Positions 27,344-37,946 of a stretch of 64,000 bases of DNA are shown piece by piece; positions within the stretch are counted from its first letter, which is position 1; each line of letters begins with the position of its first letter. The notes under the pieces are model-generated. The model was not told the origin of the DNA and made no database searches. It was given only the letters and a program-made list of their open reading frames with translations. The stretch spans positions 1 to 64,000 of the forward strand of contig JAJUHK010000005.1 in the NCBI GenBank assembly GCA_029279945.1. The letters are read 5' to 3'. The translations under genes and the position numbers were made by a program. This DNA is from Pseudidiomarina indica (lineage in GTDB: Bacteria; Pseudomonadota; Gammaproteobacteria; Enterobacterales; Alteromonadaceae).

Positions 27344-30300
27344 TGAGACGTTTTAGCGCAGCTGTTTTAATGGGCTTCGGCGTGAATAATGCTTGCGTCG
27401 CTATCACTTCTTCACGCACTGTTTCATCGGGGTCAGCTGAATTGATAATCGCCGGTAGTTTTGCTAACTGGTAATGTTCTCGGACAGAAGCTAGTACCGC
27501 GACGCCGGTGTCTTGATTATCTAAGTGATAATCAAAAATGAGTAACTGTGGTGGTGACTCATGCCAAGGAAGTTGGTGCCGATTGAGCGCCGTACGTACA
27601 TCAGCGCCCCACGCGATTAACAATTGTTCCATGGCTTGCAACACGTTGGGATCGTTATCAAGCACCCAAATCACGTGACCATTGATAAAGTGCTCATTAC
27701 TGCGGATGGGTTCTGCCGGCGCTGTGATTGGCGGTGTTGGCCAGCGCACATCGGCCAGTGTAATTGCAAACAACGTACCATGGCCAAGTGTGGATTCCAA
27801 TGTCAGAGGCAGTTCAAGTAAGCGACACATCCGATCGACAATCGCCAAGCCTAGACCTAAGCCTGGATTACTGCCGTGTTGTGTTACTTGGTGAAACTCT
27901 TTAAAAATTTCATCGCATTGATCCGCAGGAATTCCGCGGCCGGTATCATACACACAGATTTGTAATTGCTTGCCACGGCGCTTGGTGCCGAGTAGTACTT
28001 TGCCTTGCTCGGTGTAACGGATAGCATTTGATAATAGGTTCTGGATAATTCGACTCAACATTTTGCGATCGGTGTAGACTATTGCACGGGTTGGCACATA
28101 GTGAACGGCAATACCTTTATCGGCCGCGATGATTCGTTGGTTTTCGACCAGTGGGCCGAGCACTTCATGGAGTGCTATATGTTGTTTATTGACGGGTAGG
28201 TTCCCCGCTTCGAGTCGGGTCATTTCCAACAGCATGGTCAATAGTTCTTCGGCATTTTTTAGCGACTGCTGGACTTGCCGCACTAATTGTTGTGAGTCGC
28301 TATCAGCACGTTGTGCAAGCAGGTCACAAAACAGTGTAGCGGCATTGAAAGGTTGCATTAAGTCATGACTGACTGCGGCAAAAAATTTAGACTTACTTTG
28401 GTGCGCGCGTTCTTCTGCTTGTTTGGCAGCCAGTAGTTGGGCTGTGCGATCGGCAACGCGTTGTTCCAGCTCGAGGTTGACCTGTTCAAGAGCGCGCTGC
28501 GCTGCAACAAGTTCCGTAATGTCGGTATACGTTGTGACGAACCCACCGCCGGGCATGGGGCTACCCTGCAATTCAATCACCAAATCACCTTGCTGACGTT
28601 GATAACGATAAGCACTGCCTTGGCGTAAGTAGTTGAGGCGTTTCTCAATTTCTTCATCAATATCAGCGCTGGTGGCTGTGGCTATTAATCCTCGTTGAGC
28701 ATTAAAGCGCAGTAATTCAGCTACCGGCATGCCCGCCTGAAGAAAATTCGGCGGGTAAGAAAATAGCTCAACATAGCGTTGGTTCCAAGCCACCAGTCGT
28801 AGTTCTTGATCGACCACGCTAATGCCTTGCGGAATATTCTCGACAGATGCTTGTAGCAATTCTCGATTGAACTTATAAAGCTGTGATGCTTCCGTGGCCC
28901 AAGTGACGACATGAGCTATCGGTACGGCCGGTTGTTGCGTAACGGTGTCCAGCAGAATGCGGCTTGCTGCGGTACCAATAACTGCAGAAAATTCCCGTTC
29001 GATGCGGATTAAAATGGTGCCGGGTACCAGTTCGTCAGCTGGCGCGACGGTGAGATTGTGATTAAGTCGCTCACTGAGGCGCTTCAGTTCATGGTAATTA
29101 AAGAACCGAGTTAATAGTTGGCGTAAGCGTCCCCACGAAACAGCGTGGTGTAAGAAAAGCTCACCGTGATCACCTAATGGATCCGTGTATAACCGGCGCA
29201 GTTGTTGTTCGATAGGACTTGCTTGCGTGACTAATGAAAATAGCCAATAGCAGAATAAATTAGAACTTAAGCTAATCACTACGCCATAACTTAATGCGGT
29301 ATCTGAGAGCCCCGGATCCCGTTGTAACGATGGTAATAGTAACAATCCAAACCAAAGAATGGTGCCCACGGTAATCCCAATGCTGGCCCCCATACGATTC
29401 CCGCGCTGCCAAATAATTCCACCAAGAAGTGCTGGCGCCAATTGGGCAAGCAGCGCGAGGGATAACAAACCCGCATTAACCAAGGGTAAGTTGGCTTCGG
29501 TGAGCTTATGAAACCCCAACGCAAAAATGATAATTAAAGCGACCGTAGTACGGCGAATTGAGAGGATTTTTTGCGGGGTAAACACCTCATTGCGAAATTT
29601 TCGATTCGTTGATTTTAACCATAACGGCATGACCACATCGTTCGATATCATGATACTTAACGCTAAGGTCGCGATAATGACCATGCTCGTTGCTGATGCT
29701 AATCCGCCAATGAACGCCACAGCAGTGATCCGCGGGTCATCCGCAGTCAGTAATAGGCTAATCATGAAAGTATCTGAATTCGCCGCTTCTGGGACCAGCT
29801 GTAATCCTGCTAGTGCCAACGGCAAAATGAATAAGTTAATAGCGAACAAGTAGAGCGGGAAAGCCCAGCGAGCAGTTTTAAGTTCTTCGGGGTTGTTATT
29901 CTCGATGTAGCTGACGTGGAACTGTCGTGGTAAACAGAACATCGAAATAGCCCCAAGGATAATGTGGGTCAAGTAGACAAAAGCGCCCTGTGGTTGCCCT
30001 TTAAGAACCATACTGATAGTGGGTTGTTGCGCTGCTTGGACAAAAATATCCGTAACCCCATCAAAGAGTACATAGCTAACATAGAATCCGACCCCCATAA
30101 ATGCTAATAGCTTGACGACCGATTCAAACGCCACGGCATCCATAAGGCCTGCATGTTGCTCAGCTAGGCTCATGCGTCTTGTGCCGAATAAAATGGCAAA
30201 GCCAATCATCGCAATAGCAACTAATACCACCACATCAATAAACCATGGTAGTTGTGTGGTTGTTAGCCCCGTTACCGCCCCAAAGCTACTTGACACTGCT

Positions 30301-30698
30301 CGTAATTGCAGCGCGATATAAGGGATAATTCCTATAAAAGCGATACCAGCAACGACGATAGCTAATGGTGGTGATTTGCCATAACGTTGGCTGATGACAT
30401 CGGCAATGGAGGTGAGATTTTGTTGCTTACACACGTGGAGGAGACGCATTTGGAGGCGATGCGCAAATAGAAAAACTATCATCGCACCAATATACGTAGG
30501 TGCAACCGCCCAGCCGTAGTACGCCGATTGAGTCATGGTACCGTAGAAGGCCCAAGTGGTACAGTGAATGCCTTGTGCTAGTGCATAGCGATATGGTTTA
30601 TGTTGATTCGAAGAGTGGCGTTCGCCGCGGTAAGCGATGCTATAAAGCACAGCAATATAAAGCACCGCGAGGAGAATAGTTAGGCCGGTACTAAGCAT
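27321..30698 (-). CDS. Hybrid histidine kinase with SLC5 (sodium/solute symporter-like) sensor domain, PAS, HisKA, HATPase and receiver
   Basis: Multi-TM SSS N-terminus; FFAAVSHDLMQPFNAATLF H-box; GLGLGLAIV; C-terminal receiver FDYHLD. Confidence 0.93.
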   Translation of the reverse strand: MLSTGLTILLAVLYIAVLYSIAYRGERHSSNQHKPYRYALAQGIHCTTWAFYGTMTQSAYYGWAVAPTYIGAMIVFLFAHRLQMRLLHVCKQQNLTSIADVISQRYGKSPPLAIVVAGIAFIGIIPYIALQLRAVSSSFGAVTGLTTTQLPWFIDVVVLVAIAMIGFAILFGTRRMSLAEQHAGLMDAVAFESVVKLLAFMGVGFYVSYVLFDGVTDIFVQAAQQPTISMVLKGQPQGAFVYLTHIILGAISMFCLPRQFHVSYIENNNPEELKTARWAFPLYLFAINLFILPLALAGLQLVPEAANSDTFMISLLLTADDPRITAVAFIGGLASATSMVIIATLALSIMISNDVVMPLWLKSTNRKFRNEVFTPQKILSIRRTTVALIIIFALGFHKLTEANLPLVNAGLLSLALLAQLAPALLGGIIWQRGNRMGASIGITVGTILWFGLLLLPSLQRDPGLSDTALSYGVVISLSSNLFCYWLFSLVTQASPIEQQLRRLYTDPLGDHGELFLHHAVSWGRLRQLLTRFFNYHELKRLSERLNHNLTVAPADELVPGTILIRIEREFSAVIGTAASRILLDTVTQQPAVPIAHVVTWATEASQLYKFNRELLQASVENIPQGISVVDQELRLVAWNQRYVELFSYPPNFLQAGMPVAELLRFNAQRGLIATATSADIDEEIEKRLNYLRQGSAYRYQRQQGDLVIELQGSPMPGGGFVTTYTDITELVAAQRALEQVNLELEQRVADRTAQLLAAKQAEERAHQSKSKFFAAVSHDLMQPFNAATLFCDLLAQRADSDSQQLVRQVQQSLKNAEELLTMLLEMTRLEAGNLPVNKQHIALHEVLGPLVENQRIIAADKGIAVHYVPTRAIVYTDRKMLSRIIQNLLSNAIRYTEQGKVLLGTKRRGKQLQICVYDTGRGIPADQCDEIFKEFHQVTQHGSNPGLGLGLAIVDRMCRLLELPLTLESTLGHGTLFAITLADVRWPTPPITAPAEPIRSNEHFINGHVIWVLDNDPNVLQAMEQLLIAWGADVRTALNRHQLPWHESPPQLLIFDYHLDNQDTGVAVLASVREHYQLAKLPAIINSADPDETVREEVIATQALFTPKPIKTAALKRLIKRLLND

Positions 30699-30700
30699 GG

Positions 30701-31324
30701 TTATCGGGAACCATCTTGATCATGAAAGACAGTCAATGACCAGCGCCAGCGAATCGCTCCGAGTCGAATAAGTAAGGTTGTCAAACCACCGAAAATAATG
30801 GCTGTCAGTTGTGAGTATGGAGCAAGCAGCACAAAGACTGTGCCCCCTATGATGCAGGTGGTGGCATACAGTTCACCTTTAAGTACCATTGGGATGTCAC
30901 GAGCAAGCACGTCACGTAACATGCCCCCAAAGCACGCTGTCATAGTACCCATAATGATGCAAATTAACGGGGAAAATCCTGCTTCTGCTGTTTTTAATGC
31001 GCCAAGTACGGTGAAAAAAGCTACACCCACTGCATCAGCGATCTGTAAGGTTTGTTGTTGGATAAAGGCTTTATAACGCAACCAGATAACAGTTAGGATT
31101 ACGGCTGTGGCAATAGTATAAAGGTAAAGAGGATCGTAGACCCAAAACACAGGTAGCCCTAAGATGAGATCGCGGGTAGTACCTCCACCGATCGCAGTGA
31201 CCGTCGCAAGTACAATGGCACCAACACCATCCATACTCTTGCGAAACGCGAGGAGGGTTCCTGATATGGCGAATACGGCGACGCCTAAATGATCGAACCA
31301 ATAGAGAAAGGTTGCCAGGTCCAT
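30701..31324 (-). CDS. UPF0126/TRIC family membrane protein
   Basis: DHLGVAVFAISGTLLAFRKSMDGVGAIVLATVTAIGGGTTRDLILG. Confidence 0.92.
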   Translation of the reverse strand: MDLATFLYWFDHLGVAVFAISGTLLAFRKSMDGVGAIVLATVTAIGGGTTRDLILGLPVFWVYDPLYLYTIATAVILTVIWLRYKAFIQQQTLQIADAVGVAFFTVLGALKTAEAGFSPLICIIMGTMTACFGGMLRDVLARDIPMVLKGELYATTCIIGGTVFVLLAPYSQLTAIIFGGLTTLLIRLGAIRWRWSLTVFHDQDGSR

Positions 31325-31509
31325 ATCACTCCATGAGCTTAATAGTTAATCCGAATGTTATAGTGAGCCTGTTTATTTGCTCCCTATTTAAACAGAAATT
31401 CGCTAGAATAGCTGCCACAATATAAAAGATAGAATGTTGGGCTTGTTTGCCATATATTCAGCCCCATCTTTAAACCCTAATAACTTTAACAGTAGCAGAG
31501 AGGATTTCC

Positions 31510-31845
31510 ATGGATTTCTTAATTCCAACAGCTTACGCCCAAGACGCAGCGGCACCACAAGGTGGCGGTATGGAACTTATTTTCATGTTGGTGATGTTCG
31601 GTTTGATCTTCTATTTCATGATCTACCGTCCACAAGCGAAGCGGGTAAAAGCGCATAAAGAATTGATTGCAAGTATTAGTAAAGGTGATGAAGTCCTCAT
31701 GAATGGTGGTTTCGTAGGCCGGATCAGTAAAATTGCTGACGATAAAGACTTTATCGTGATTGCGGTTGCAGAAGGTGTCGAAATGACCGTTCAGAAAGCA
31801 GCGGTTACCGCAGTACTACCAAAAGGTACCATGAAGTCTCTGTAA
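31510..31845 (+). CDS. yajC: Preprotein translocase subunit YajC
   Basis: FYFMIYRPQAKRVKAHKELIASISKGDEVLMNGG; upstream of secD. Confidence 0.95.
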   Translation: MDFLIPTAYAQDAAAPQGGGMELIFMLVMFGLIFYFMIYRPQAKRVKAHKELIASISKGDEVLMNGGFVGRISKIADDKDFIVIAVAEGVEMTVQKAAVTAVLPKGTMKSL

Positions 31846-31865
31846 TTAAGAGATAAGGATTTATC

Positions 31866-33713
31866 GTGTTAAATAAATTTCCGTTATGGAAAAACTTGAT
31901 GGTCATCGTAATTATTGCGGTGGCCTCGCTCTATGCCATTCCCAATATTTATGGTGAAGACTATGCCGTGCAAATTTCTGCCACGCGCACTGTAACGGTG
32001 AATGACAAGACTTTAACTCAAGTTGAACAAACGCTTTCAGAGCTTGGCGTGCAGGCAAAAGGTATTGCCTTTGAAAACAATCAAATATTAGTACGCGTGA
32101 ATACTGATGCCGAGCAATTGCAAGTTCGTGATGCGTTATTAAAAGCGCTCGGTAATGATTACATCGTTGCCTTAAACCTAGCTCCAGCAACACCTAAGTG
32201 GCTTGCGGCGATTGGTGCTGCGCCCATGAAGCTCGGTCTAGACCTGCGAGGCGGAGTGCACTTTCTGATGGAAGTGGATATGGATGAAGCAACGCGAAAA
32301 ATTCAGGAGCAAATGCGCGACACTGTGCGTTCTGAACTTCGTGAAGAGCGGATCCGATCATCCAGCATTCGTCGGGTTGACAATGATGTGGTCATTGAAT
32401 TGCGTACGGCGGAAGACTATGCCGCGGCACGCCGTTATTTGAACAATCGTTACCAAGGCTATCGTCTGCTTGATGACGAGGTTAATAACACATTGCGTCT
32501 GCGCATGACGGAAGCTAAATTAAAAGAAACGCAAGATTATGCGATTTCCCAGAACGTTACTATCCTTCGGAATCGAGTGAACGAGTTGGGCGTTGCTGAA
32601 CCCATTGTTCAGCGTCAGGGAAGTAGCCGCATCGTGGTTCAGTTGCCTGGCGTGCAAGATACCGCACGAGCAAAGGAAATCTTAGGAGCAACGGCGACAC
32701 TGGAATTCCGTTTTGTTGATACTGATAACAGTTTACGCGATGCAGAAATGGGTCGCGTGCCATTTGGCTCACAGCTATTCCCAAATCGTAATGGTGGTAA
32801 TACATTGCTGCGGGAAGATGTTATCTTAACGGGTGATCACATCGTTAATGCGACGGCTGGTTTTGATGAGAACCAACGTCCACAAGTAAGTATTTCATTA
32901 GATGGCCCTGGTGGCGACAAAATGTCGTTAGCAACTCGCGATAATATCGGTAAGCCCATGGCGACGTTATTTATCGAGTTCAAAGCGACCGGTGAGCGTG
33001 ATGCTGACGATAGAATTATTTTTGAGCGTCACGAAGAAGTGATTAACGTTGCCACCATTCAATCGCGTTTGGGCAGTAACTTCCGAATAACTGGCATCAA
33101 TTCGCAGCAAGAAGCACAAAACCTTGCCTTATTATTGCGTGCTGGGGCACTGATTGCGCCAATTCAAATTGTCGAAGAACGTACGCTCGGGCCAAGTCTA
33201 GGTCAGGAAAACATTGATTTAGGAACCAAAGCCATTGCTTGGGGTTTCTTATTAGTGGTTGTGTTTATGGGGATCTACTACCGTTGGTTCGGCTGGGTAG
33301 CAAACTTAGCGTTGACTGCGAACCTGGTTCTGATTATTGGCATTATGTCGATGATCCCCGGGGCGACGTTAACCCTTCCTGGCATGGCCGGAATAGTATT
33401 AACAGTGGGCATGGCCGTGGATGCTAACGTGCTTATCTTTGAGCGTATACGTGAAGAGATCCGAGCGAAACGCTCACCTCAACAAGCTATTCATTATGGC
33501 TACGATAGTGCATTTTCCACCATTATGGATGCGAATATCACAACCTTACTCGTTGCGTTGATTTTGTTCGCCGTCGGTACTGGCCCAGTAAAAGGGTTCG
33601 CAGTGACATTAGCTATTGGTATTGTCACCTCGATGTTTACCGCCATTGTTGGAACCCGCGCAGTGATAAATGCGATTTGGGGCGGCAAGAAAATTGACCG
33701 GCTACCGGTATAG
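31866..33713 (+). CDS. secD: Protein translocase subunit SecD
   Basis: [18 protein letters not shown]; SecD/SecF TM motifs. Confidence 0.97.
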   Translation: MLNKFPLWKNLMVIVIIAVASLYAIPNIYGEDYAVQISATRTVTVNDKTLTQVEQTLSELGVQAKGIAFENNQILVRVNTDAEQLQVRDALLKALGNDYIVALNLAPATPKWLAAIGAAPMKLGLDLRGGVHFLMEVDMDEATRKIQEQMRDTVRSELREERIRSSSIRRVDNDVVIELRTAEDYAAARRYLNNRYQGYRLLDDEVNNTLRLRMTEAKLKETQDYAISQNVTILRNRVNELGVAEPIVQRQGSSRIVVQLPGVQDTARAKEILGATATLEFRFVDTDNSLRDAEMGRVPFGSQLFPNRNGGNTLLREDVILTGDHIVNATAGFDENQRPQVSISLDGPGGDKMSLATRDNIGKPMATLFIEFKATGERDADDRIIFERHEEVINVATIQSRLGSNFRITGINSQQEAQNLALLLRAGALIAPIQIVEERTLGPSLGQENIDLGTKAIAWGFLLVVVFMGIYYRWFGWVANLALTANLVLIIGIMSMIPGATLTLPGMAGIVLTVGMAVDANVLIFERIREEIRAKRSPQQAIHYGYDSAFSTIMDANITTLLVALILFAVGTGPVKGFAVTLAIGIVTSMFTAIVGTRAVINAIWGGKKIDRLPV

Positions 33714-33724
33714 GGAGTATTTTC

Positions 33725-34672
33725 ATGCATCAAATAATTAAAGCGGGATCAACTATCCCATTTATGCGTTACCGCTGGTGGGCGTGGATTATTAGCGGCT
33801 TATTGGTACTTGGTTCAATTATTACACTCAGTGTCAAAGGGTTGAATTGGGGACTTGATTTCACGGGCGGTACGGTGATTGAAGTTGGTTACAGTCAAGC
33901 CGCTGATCTACCACAAATTCGCCATACTTTAGAAAATAACGGGTTTGGTGGTGCCGTGGTACAGAGCTTTGGTACCCAACAAGATGTTTTAATCCGCATT
34001 GAACCGCGTGATGATATCAAAGTACAGGAACTTGGTGATCAGGTATTACGTGCTCTGCAAAACGATTCAGCGAACCACGTTGAGTTGCGCCGAATTGAAT
34101 TTGTTGGGCCTCACGTCGGTGATGAGTTGGCTGAGCAAGGAGGCTTAGCGGTGTTAGCTGCACTGGCTGGTATCCTGATCTATATTGCGCTGCGTTTTGA
34201 ATGGCGGTTGTCGTTAGGTGCAGTTGGTGCCTTGGCTCATGACGTGATTTTAACCTTGGGACTGTTTTCACTACTGCAGTTAGAGTTTGACTTAACCGTA
34301 CTCGCAGCGGTGTTAGCTGTCATTGGTTATTCCATCAATGACTCGGTGGTTATCAGTGACCGGATCAGAGAAAACTTCCGGAAATTCCATAAAGGAACGC
34401 CCGAAGAGATTATCAACGAAGCACTGACTAGCACGTTAAGCCGTACCATTATAACGTCATTGACGACAATTTTGGTGTTGTTAGCGCTGTACTTTGTCGG
34501 TGGGCAACTGATCCACGGATTTGCAACGGCGCTCTTATTTGGTGTGGTAGTAGGTACTTACTCATCAATATTTATCGGTAGTTCGTTAGCCTTTGTACTT
34601 GGTGTTAGTCGCGAAGACCTTATGCCACCTGAAGTCGAAAAAGAAGGTGAAAATATTGAGCCAATGCCTTAA
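33725..34672 (+). CDS. secF: Protein translocase subunit SecF
   Basis: GLDFTGGTVIEV; VIGYSINDSVVISDRIREN. Confidence 0.97.
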   Translation: MHQIIKAGSTIPFMRYRWWAWIISGLLVLGSIITLSVKGLNWGLDFTGGTVIEVGYSQAADLPQIRHTLENNGFGGAVVQSFGTQQDVLIRIEPRDDIKVQELGDQVLRALQNDSANHVELRRIEFVGPHVGDELAEQGGLAVLAALAGILIYIALRFEWRLSLGAVGALAHDVILTLGLFSLLQLEFDLTVLAAVLAVIGYSINDSVVISDRIRENFRKFHKGTPEEIINEALTSTLSRTIITSLTTILVLLALYFVGGQLIHGFATALLFGVVVGTYSSIFIGSSLAFVLGVSREDLMPPEVEKEGENIEPMP

Positions 34673-34707
34673 TGGACAGTGGTGTGTTATAAAGGATAGA
34701 TGAGCTC

Positions 34708-35493
34708 ATGCTAGTTGTTATTTCACCAGCCAAGAATTTGGATTATGACAGTGTGTTACCTACGATTCAGTATTCGCAACCGCGAATGCTGAATCGTGCT
34801 CAACAGCTGATCGATAAATGTCGAACACTCACCCCCGCACAGCTGAGTCAACTGATGAAAATCAGCGATAAGCTAGCTGGTTTGAATGCCGCGCGTTTTG
34901 CCCAATGGCAGCAGCCATTTACCCCCGACAATGCGCGTCCAGCTATCTATGCATTTGATGGAGACGTGTATGCAGGGTTAGCAGCGGAAAAGTTGTCTAA
35001 GGAAGCAATTTCATATGCTCAGGAACATTTACGCATACTGTCGGGTCTATACGGAGTATTAAGGCCACTTGATTTAATGCAACCATATCGTCTCGAAATG
35101 GGCACTAAATTAGCCACCCAATTCGGTAATAACCTTTACGAATTTTGGGGGAACGAAATTACTGAAATGCTGAATCACGATCTAGCGGCGATTGATTCTG
35201 AGTGGTTGGTTAATTTAGCGTCACAAGAGTATTTTTCGAGCGTACGGCCAGATAAACTTCACGCCAAGATCATTACACCTGTCTTCAAAGACGAAAAGAA
35301 TGGTCAGTATAAGGTGATTAGTTTCTGGGCAAAAAAAGCTCGTGGGATGATGGCACGTTTTGTGATGAATGAACGTCCGCAATCGATTACCGATTTAAGG
35401 CAGTTTAACAGTGGTGGCTATCGTTTTAATGCCGATGAATCAACCGTAACTGAATTAGTGTTTTATCGTTCAGAGCGCGATCAACGGTTATAA
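34708..35493 (+). CDS. yaaA: Peroxide stress protein YaaA
   Basis: MLVVISPAKNLDYDS; FWAKKARGMMARF; FNSGGYRFN. Confidence 0.95.
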   Translation: MLVVISPAKNLDYDSVLPTIQYSQPRMLNRAQQLIDKCRTLTPAQLSQLMKISDKLAGLNAARFAQWQQPFTPDNARPAIYAFDGDVYAGLAAEKLSKEAISYAQEHLRILSGLYGVLRPLDLMQPYRLEMGTKLATQFGNNLYEFWGNEITEMLNHDLAAIDSEWLVNLASQEYFSSVRPDKLHAKIITPVFKDEKNGQYKVISFWAKKARGMMARFVMNERPQSITDLRQFNSGGYRFNADESTVTELVFYRSERDQRL

Positions 35494-35506
35494 CAAGGGG
35501 AAGGTA

Positions 35507-36370
35507 ATGAGAGAATTTGAGCATGAACCGTCACAACCTGAAGCAACAACAAACAGAACTACCTTATGGGTATCAGTCATCGTTGTTCTTGCACTCGTGG
35601 TTGCGGTGCTGTTGTGGTTCATGTATCAAGATTCTAGTCAATCAACCCCACAACAGGTCGTCGAAATCACACAACCAGATTCAATCAATGGGTCGGAGCC
35701 GGTGGTCGAGCCTGAATTAGAAACCGATGAATTTATTCCAGCTGTGGCCGATACGCTTGATTTAGATGAACCTGAAGAGGTTGTAGAGGCCGCTCCGTTA
35801 CCAGACCTTAATGACAGTACTGCAGTGGTGTTGCAGGAGTTTGCTCAAGCTGAACAAAATATTGCACCGGTTAAGTCTGAGCAGTTAATTCGAGATGCGG
35901 TGGTATTTTTAGATAATCTTCGTCAAGGTTTGGTCATTCGAGAAAACGCTGTCGTTGCAGGACCAACAGCTGCGTTTCGTGTACTTGAGCAAAACGGTAA
36001 AATATACATAGACCCGCGTAGTTATGATCGCTACAACAGTATCGTCGATTGGTTTGTCAGTTTAGACACCGATGTTACGATACAGTTATTTAACCGTTAC
36101 CAGCCACTGATGCGAGAAGCATTGGCCGAGATCGGTTATCCCGATGAAGAGCCACGTCAAGTGCTATTAGACGCTATCGAGGTATTGCAGGCGACACCAG
36201 CCGTTGGCACTGTTATTGAGTTGAATGATGATAGCGTCATGTATCGGTATGCTGACCCTGCGTTAGAAGCATTACCAGCAGCACAGAAACAAATGCTGCG
36301 GATGGGGCCTGACAATATTCGTCGGGTAAAATTGAAACTGGCTGCAATCCAAGAAGCATTAACGAAGTAG
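35507..36370 (+). CDS. DUF3014 family protein
   Basis: N-terminal TM anchor and DUF3014-like C-terminus (QRYQPL.REALAEIGYPD). Confidence 0.82.
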   Translation: MREFEHEPSQPEATTNRTTLWVSVIVVLALVVAVLLWFMYQDSSQSTPQQVVEITQPDSINGSEPVVEPELETDEFIPAVADTLDLDEPEEVVEAAPLPDLNDSTAVVLQEFAQAEQNIAPVKSEQLIRDAVVFLDNLRQGLVIRENAVVAGPTAAFRVLEQNGKIYIDPRSYDRYNSIVDWFVSLDTDVTIQLFNRYQPLMREALAEIGYPDEEPRQVLLDAIEVLQATPAVGTVIELNDDSVMYRYADPALEALPAAQKQMLRMGPDNIRRVKLKLAAIQEALTK

Positions 36371-36376
36371 TTAGCG

Positions 36377-36985
36377 ATGGCCACAACTCCTTTAGATCCT
36401 ATTCCTGAACATTTACAGGGAGATTTCCCACTACGCGGTAATCGCTTTAGTCGTTGGGTAGGGCGTGTGGGAATGCGTCTGTTGGGTGGCTGGCGTATTG
36501 AGGGAGAATTCCCCAATATTCGCAAAGCTATTGTTCCAGTTGCTCCTCACACGTCAAATTGGGATTTTTTCGTGGGTGTGTTTGCGATGCTCGCATTGGG
36601 TTTAAACCTGAATTACTTAGGTAAGCATACCATTTTTCGATTTCCCGTGAATGGCATTTTACGCTGGCTCGGTGGGATCCCTGTCGACCGGCGTTCTGCG
36701 AGCGGCGTTGTCGAGCAAATGGTGGTGCAATTTAACCAACGCGAACACTTAGTTTTGGCACTTTCACCAGAAGGCACTCGTACGAAAGTGGTGGAGTGGA
36801 AGAAAGGTTTCCTCCATATGGCGAAGGCGGCGCAAGTACCTGTGGTACCTATTGCGCTTGATTTTTCTCGCAAAATTATTGATATCACACCAGCGATGAT
36901 GGTTACCGGTGACATTGACGCAGAATTACAAAGGGTGAAACAGGCAGTTGCCCATGCGGTAGGGAAATACCCAGAGCATACGTGA
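36377..36985 (+). CDS. 1-acyl-sn-glycerol-3-phosphate acyltransferase-like protein
   Basis: APHTSNWDFFVG (HX4D) and LSPEGTRTKVVEWKKGF. Confidence 0.9.
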   Translation: MATTPLDPIPEHLQGDFPLRGNRFSRWVGRVGMRLLGGWRIEGEFPNIRKAIVPVAPHTSNWDFFVGVFAMLALGLNLNYLGKHTIFRFPVNGILRWLGGIPVDRRSASGVVEQMVVQFNQREHLVLALSPEGTRTKVVEWKKGFLHMAKAAQVPVVPIALDFSRKIIDITPAMMVTGDIDAELQRVKQAVAHAVGKYPEHT

Positions 36986-37035
36986 TACGTGAAAATGTGC
37001 TATTATCGTGCTGATTTTTTGAAAAGGGTCAAAAC

Positions 37036-37500
37036 ATGAAAATCATTGAAGGCGGAATTGCTGCACCAGGGAAAAAATTCGCGATTGTCGTTTCGCGGTT
37101 TAACCATTTTGTCGTCGACAGTTTGCTCAATGGCGCATTAACAACGCTCAAGCATTACGGGCAAGTGAATGACGATGATATTACCGTGGTTCGTGTGCCA
37201 GGTGCATATGAGATTCCACTCACAGCCAAAAAGCTGGCCAAATCTGGTAATTATGACGCCATCATTGCAATCGGTGCAGTGATCCGAGGGGGGACTCCTC
37301 ATTTCGATTTTGTGGCCGGTGAAAGTAACAGTGGCTTAGGACGTGTTGCTCTTGAGCATGAAGTACCAGTCGCATTTGGCATTATTACCACTGATTCAAT
37401 TGAGCAAGCTATTGAGCGTAGCGGTACTAAAGCTGGAAATAAGGGTGCTGAAGCAGCTTTAAGCGCGCTAGAAATGGTTAATGTTTTGAATCAAATTTAA
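37036..37500 (+). CDS. ribH: 6,7-dimethyl-8-ribityllumazine synthase
   Basis: [37 protein letters not shown]. Confidence 0.96.
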   Translation: MKIIEGGIAAPGKKFAIVVSRFNHFVVDSLLNGALTTLKHYGQVNDDDITVVRVPGAYEIPLTAKKLAKSGNYDAIIAIGAVIRGGTPHFDFVAGESNSGLGRVALEHEVPVAFGIITTDSIEQAIERSGTKAGNKGAEAALSALEMVNVLNQI

Positions 37501-37511
37501 GAGAGAGCTTA

Positions 37512-37931
37512 ATGAAACCAGCGGCCCGTCGTAGAGCAAGAAAACTTGCCGTACAAGCAATATACTCATGGCAGATGTCTCAAAACAGTATGAGTGATAT
37601 TGAGGTTCAGTATTTAACTGAAAATGATACGAGCAAACTGGATGTGGATTATTTCTTGGCGTTGGTACGCGGTGTCGCAGGCCAAGCAGTAGCGCTCGAC
37701 CGAGCCTTGGAACCATTTCTAGACCGCCCCTTGAAAGACCTTGACCAAGTAGAGCGTGCAGTGTTGCGCTTAGCTGCGTTTGAATTAAGTGAGCGTCTGG
37801 ATGTGCCATTTAAAGTGGCTATTAACGAAGCAATAGAGCTCGCGAAGGCCTTTGGTGCCGATGATAGCCATCGTTTTGTGAACGGTGTGTTAGATAAAGC
37901 CGTGACCACGTTACGTCCTGTACGTCAGTAA
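37512..37931 (+). CDS. nusB: Transcription antitermination factor NusB
   Basis: [46 protein letters not shown]. Confidence 0.96.
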   Translation: MKPAARRRARKLAVQAIYSWQMSQNSMSDIEVQYLTENDTSKLDVDYFLALVRGVAGQAVALDRALEPFLDRPLKDLDQVERAVLRLAAFELSERLDVPFKVAINEAIELAKAFGADDSHRFVNGVLDKAVTTLRPVRQ

Positions 37932-37946
37932 TACAGAGCATACTCT

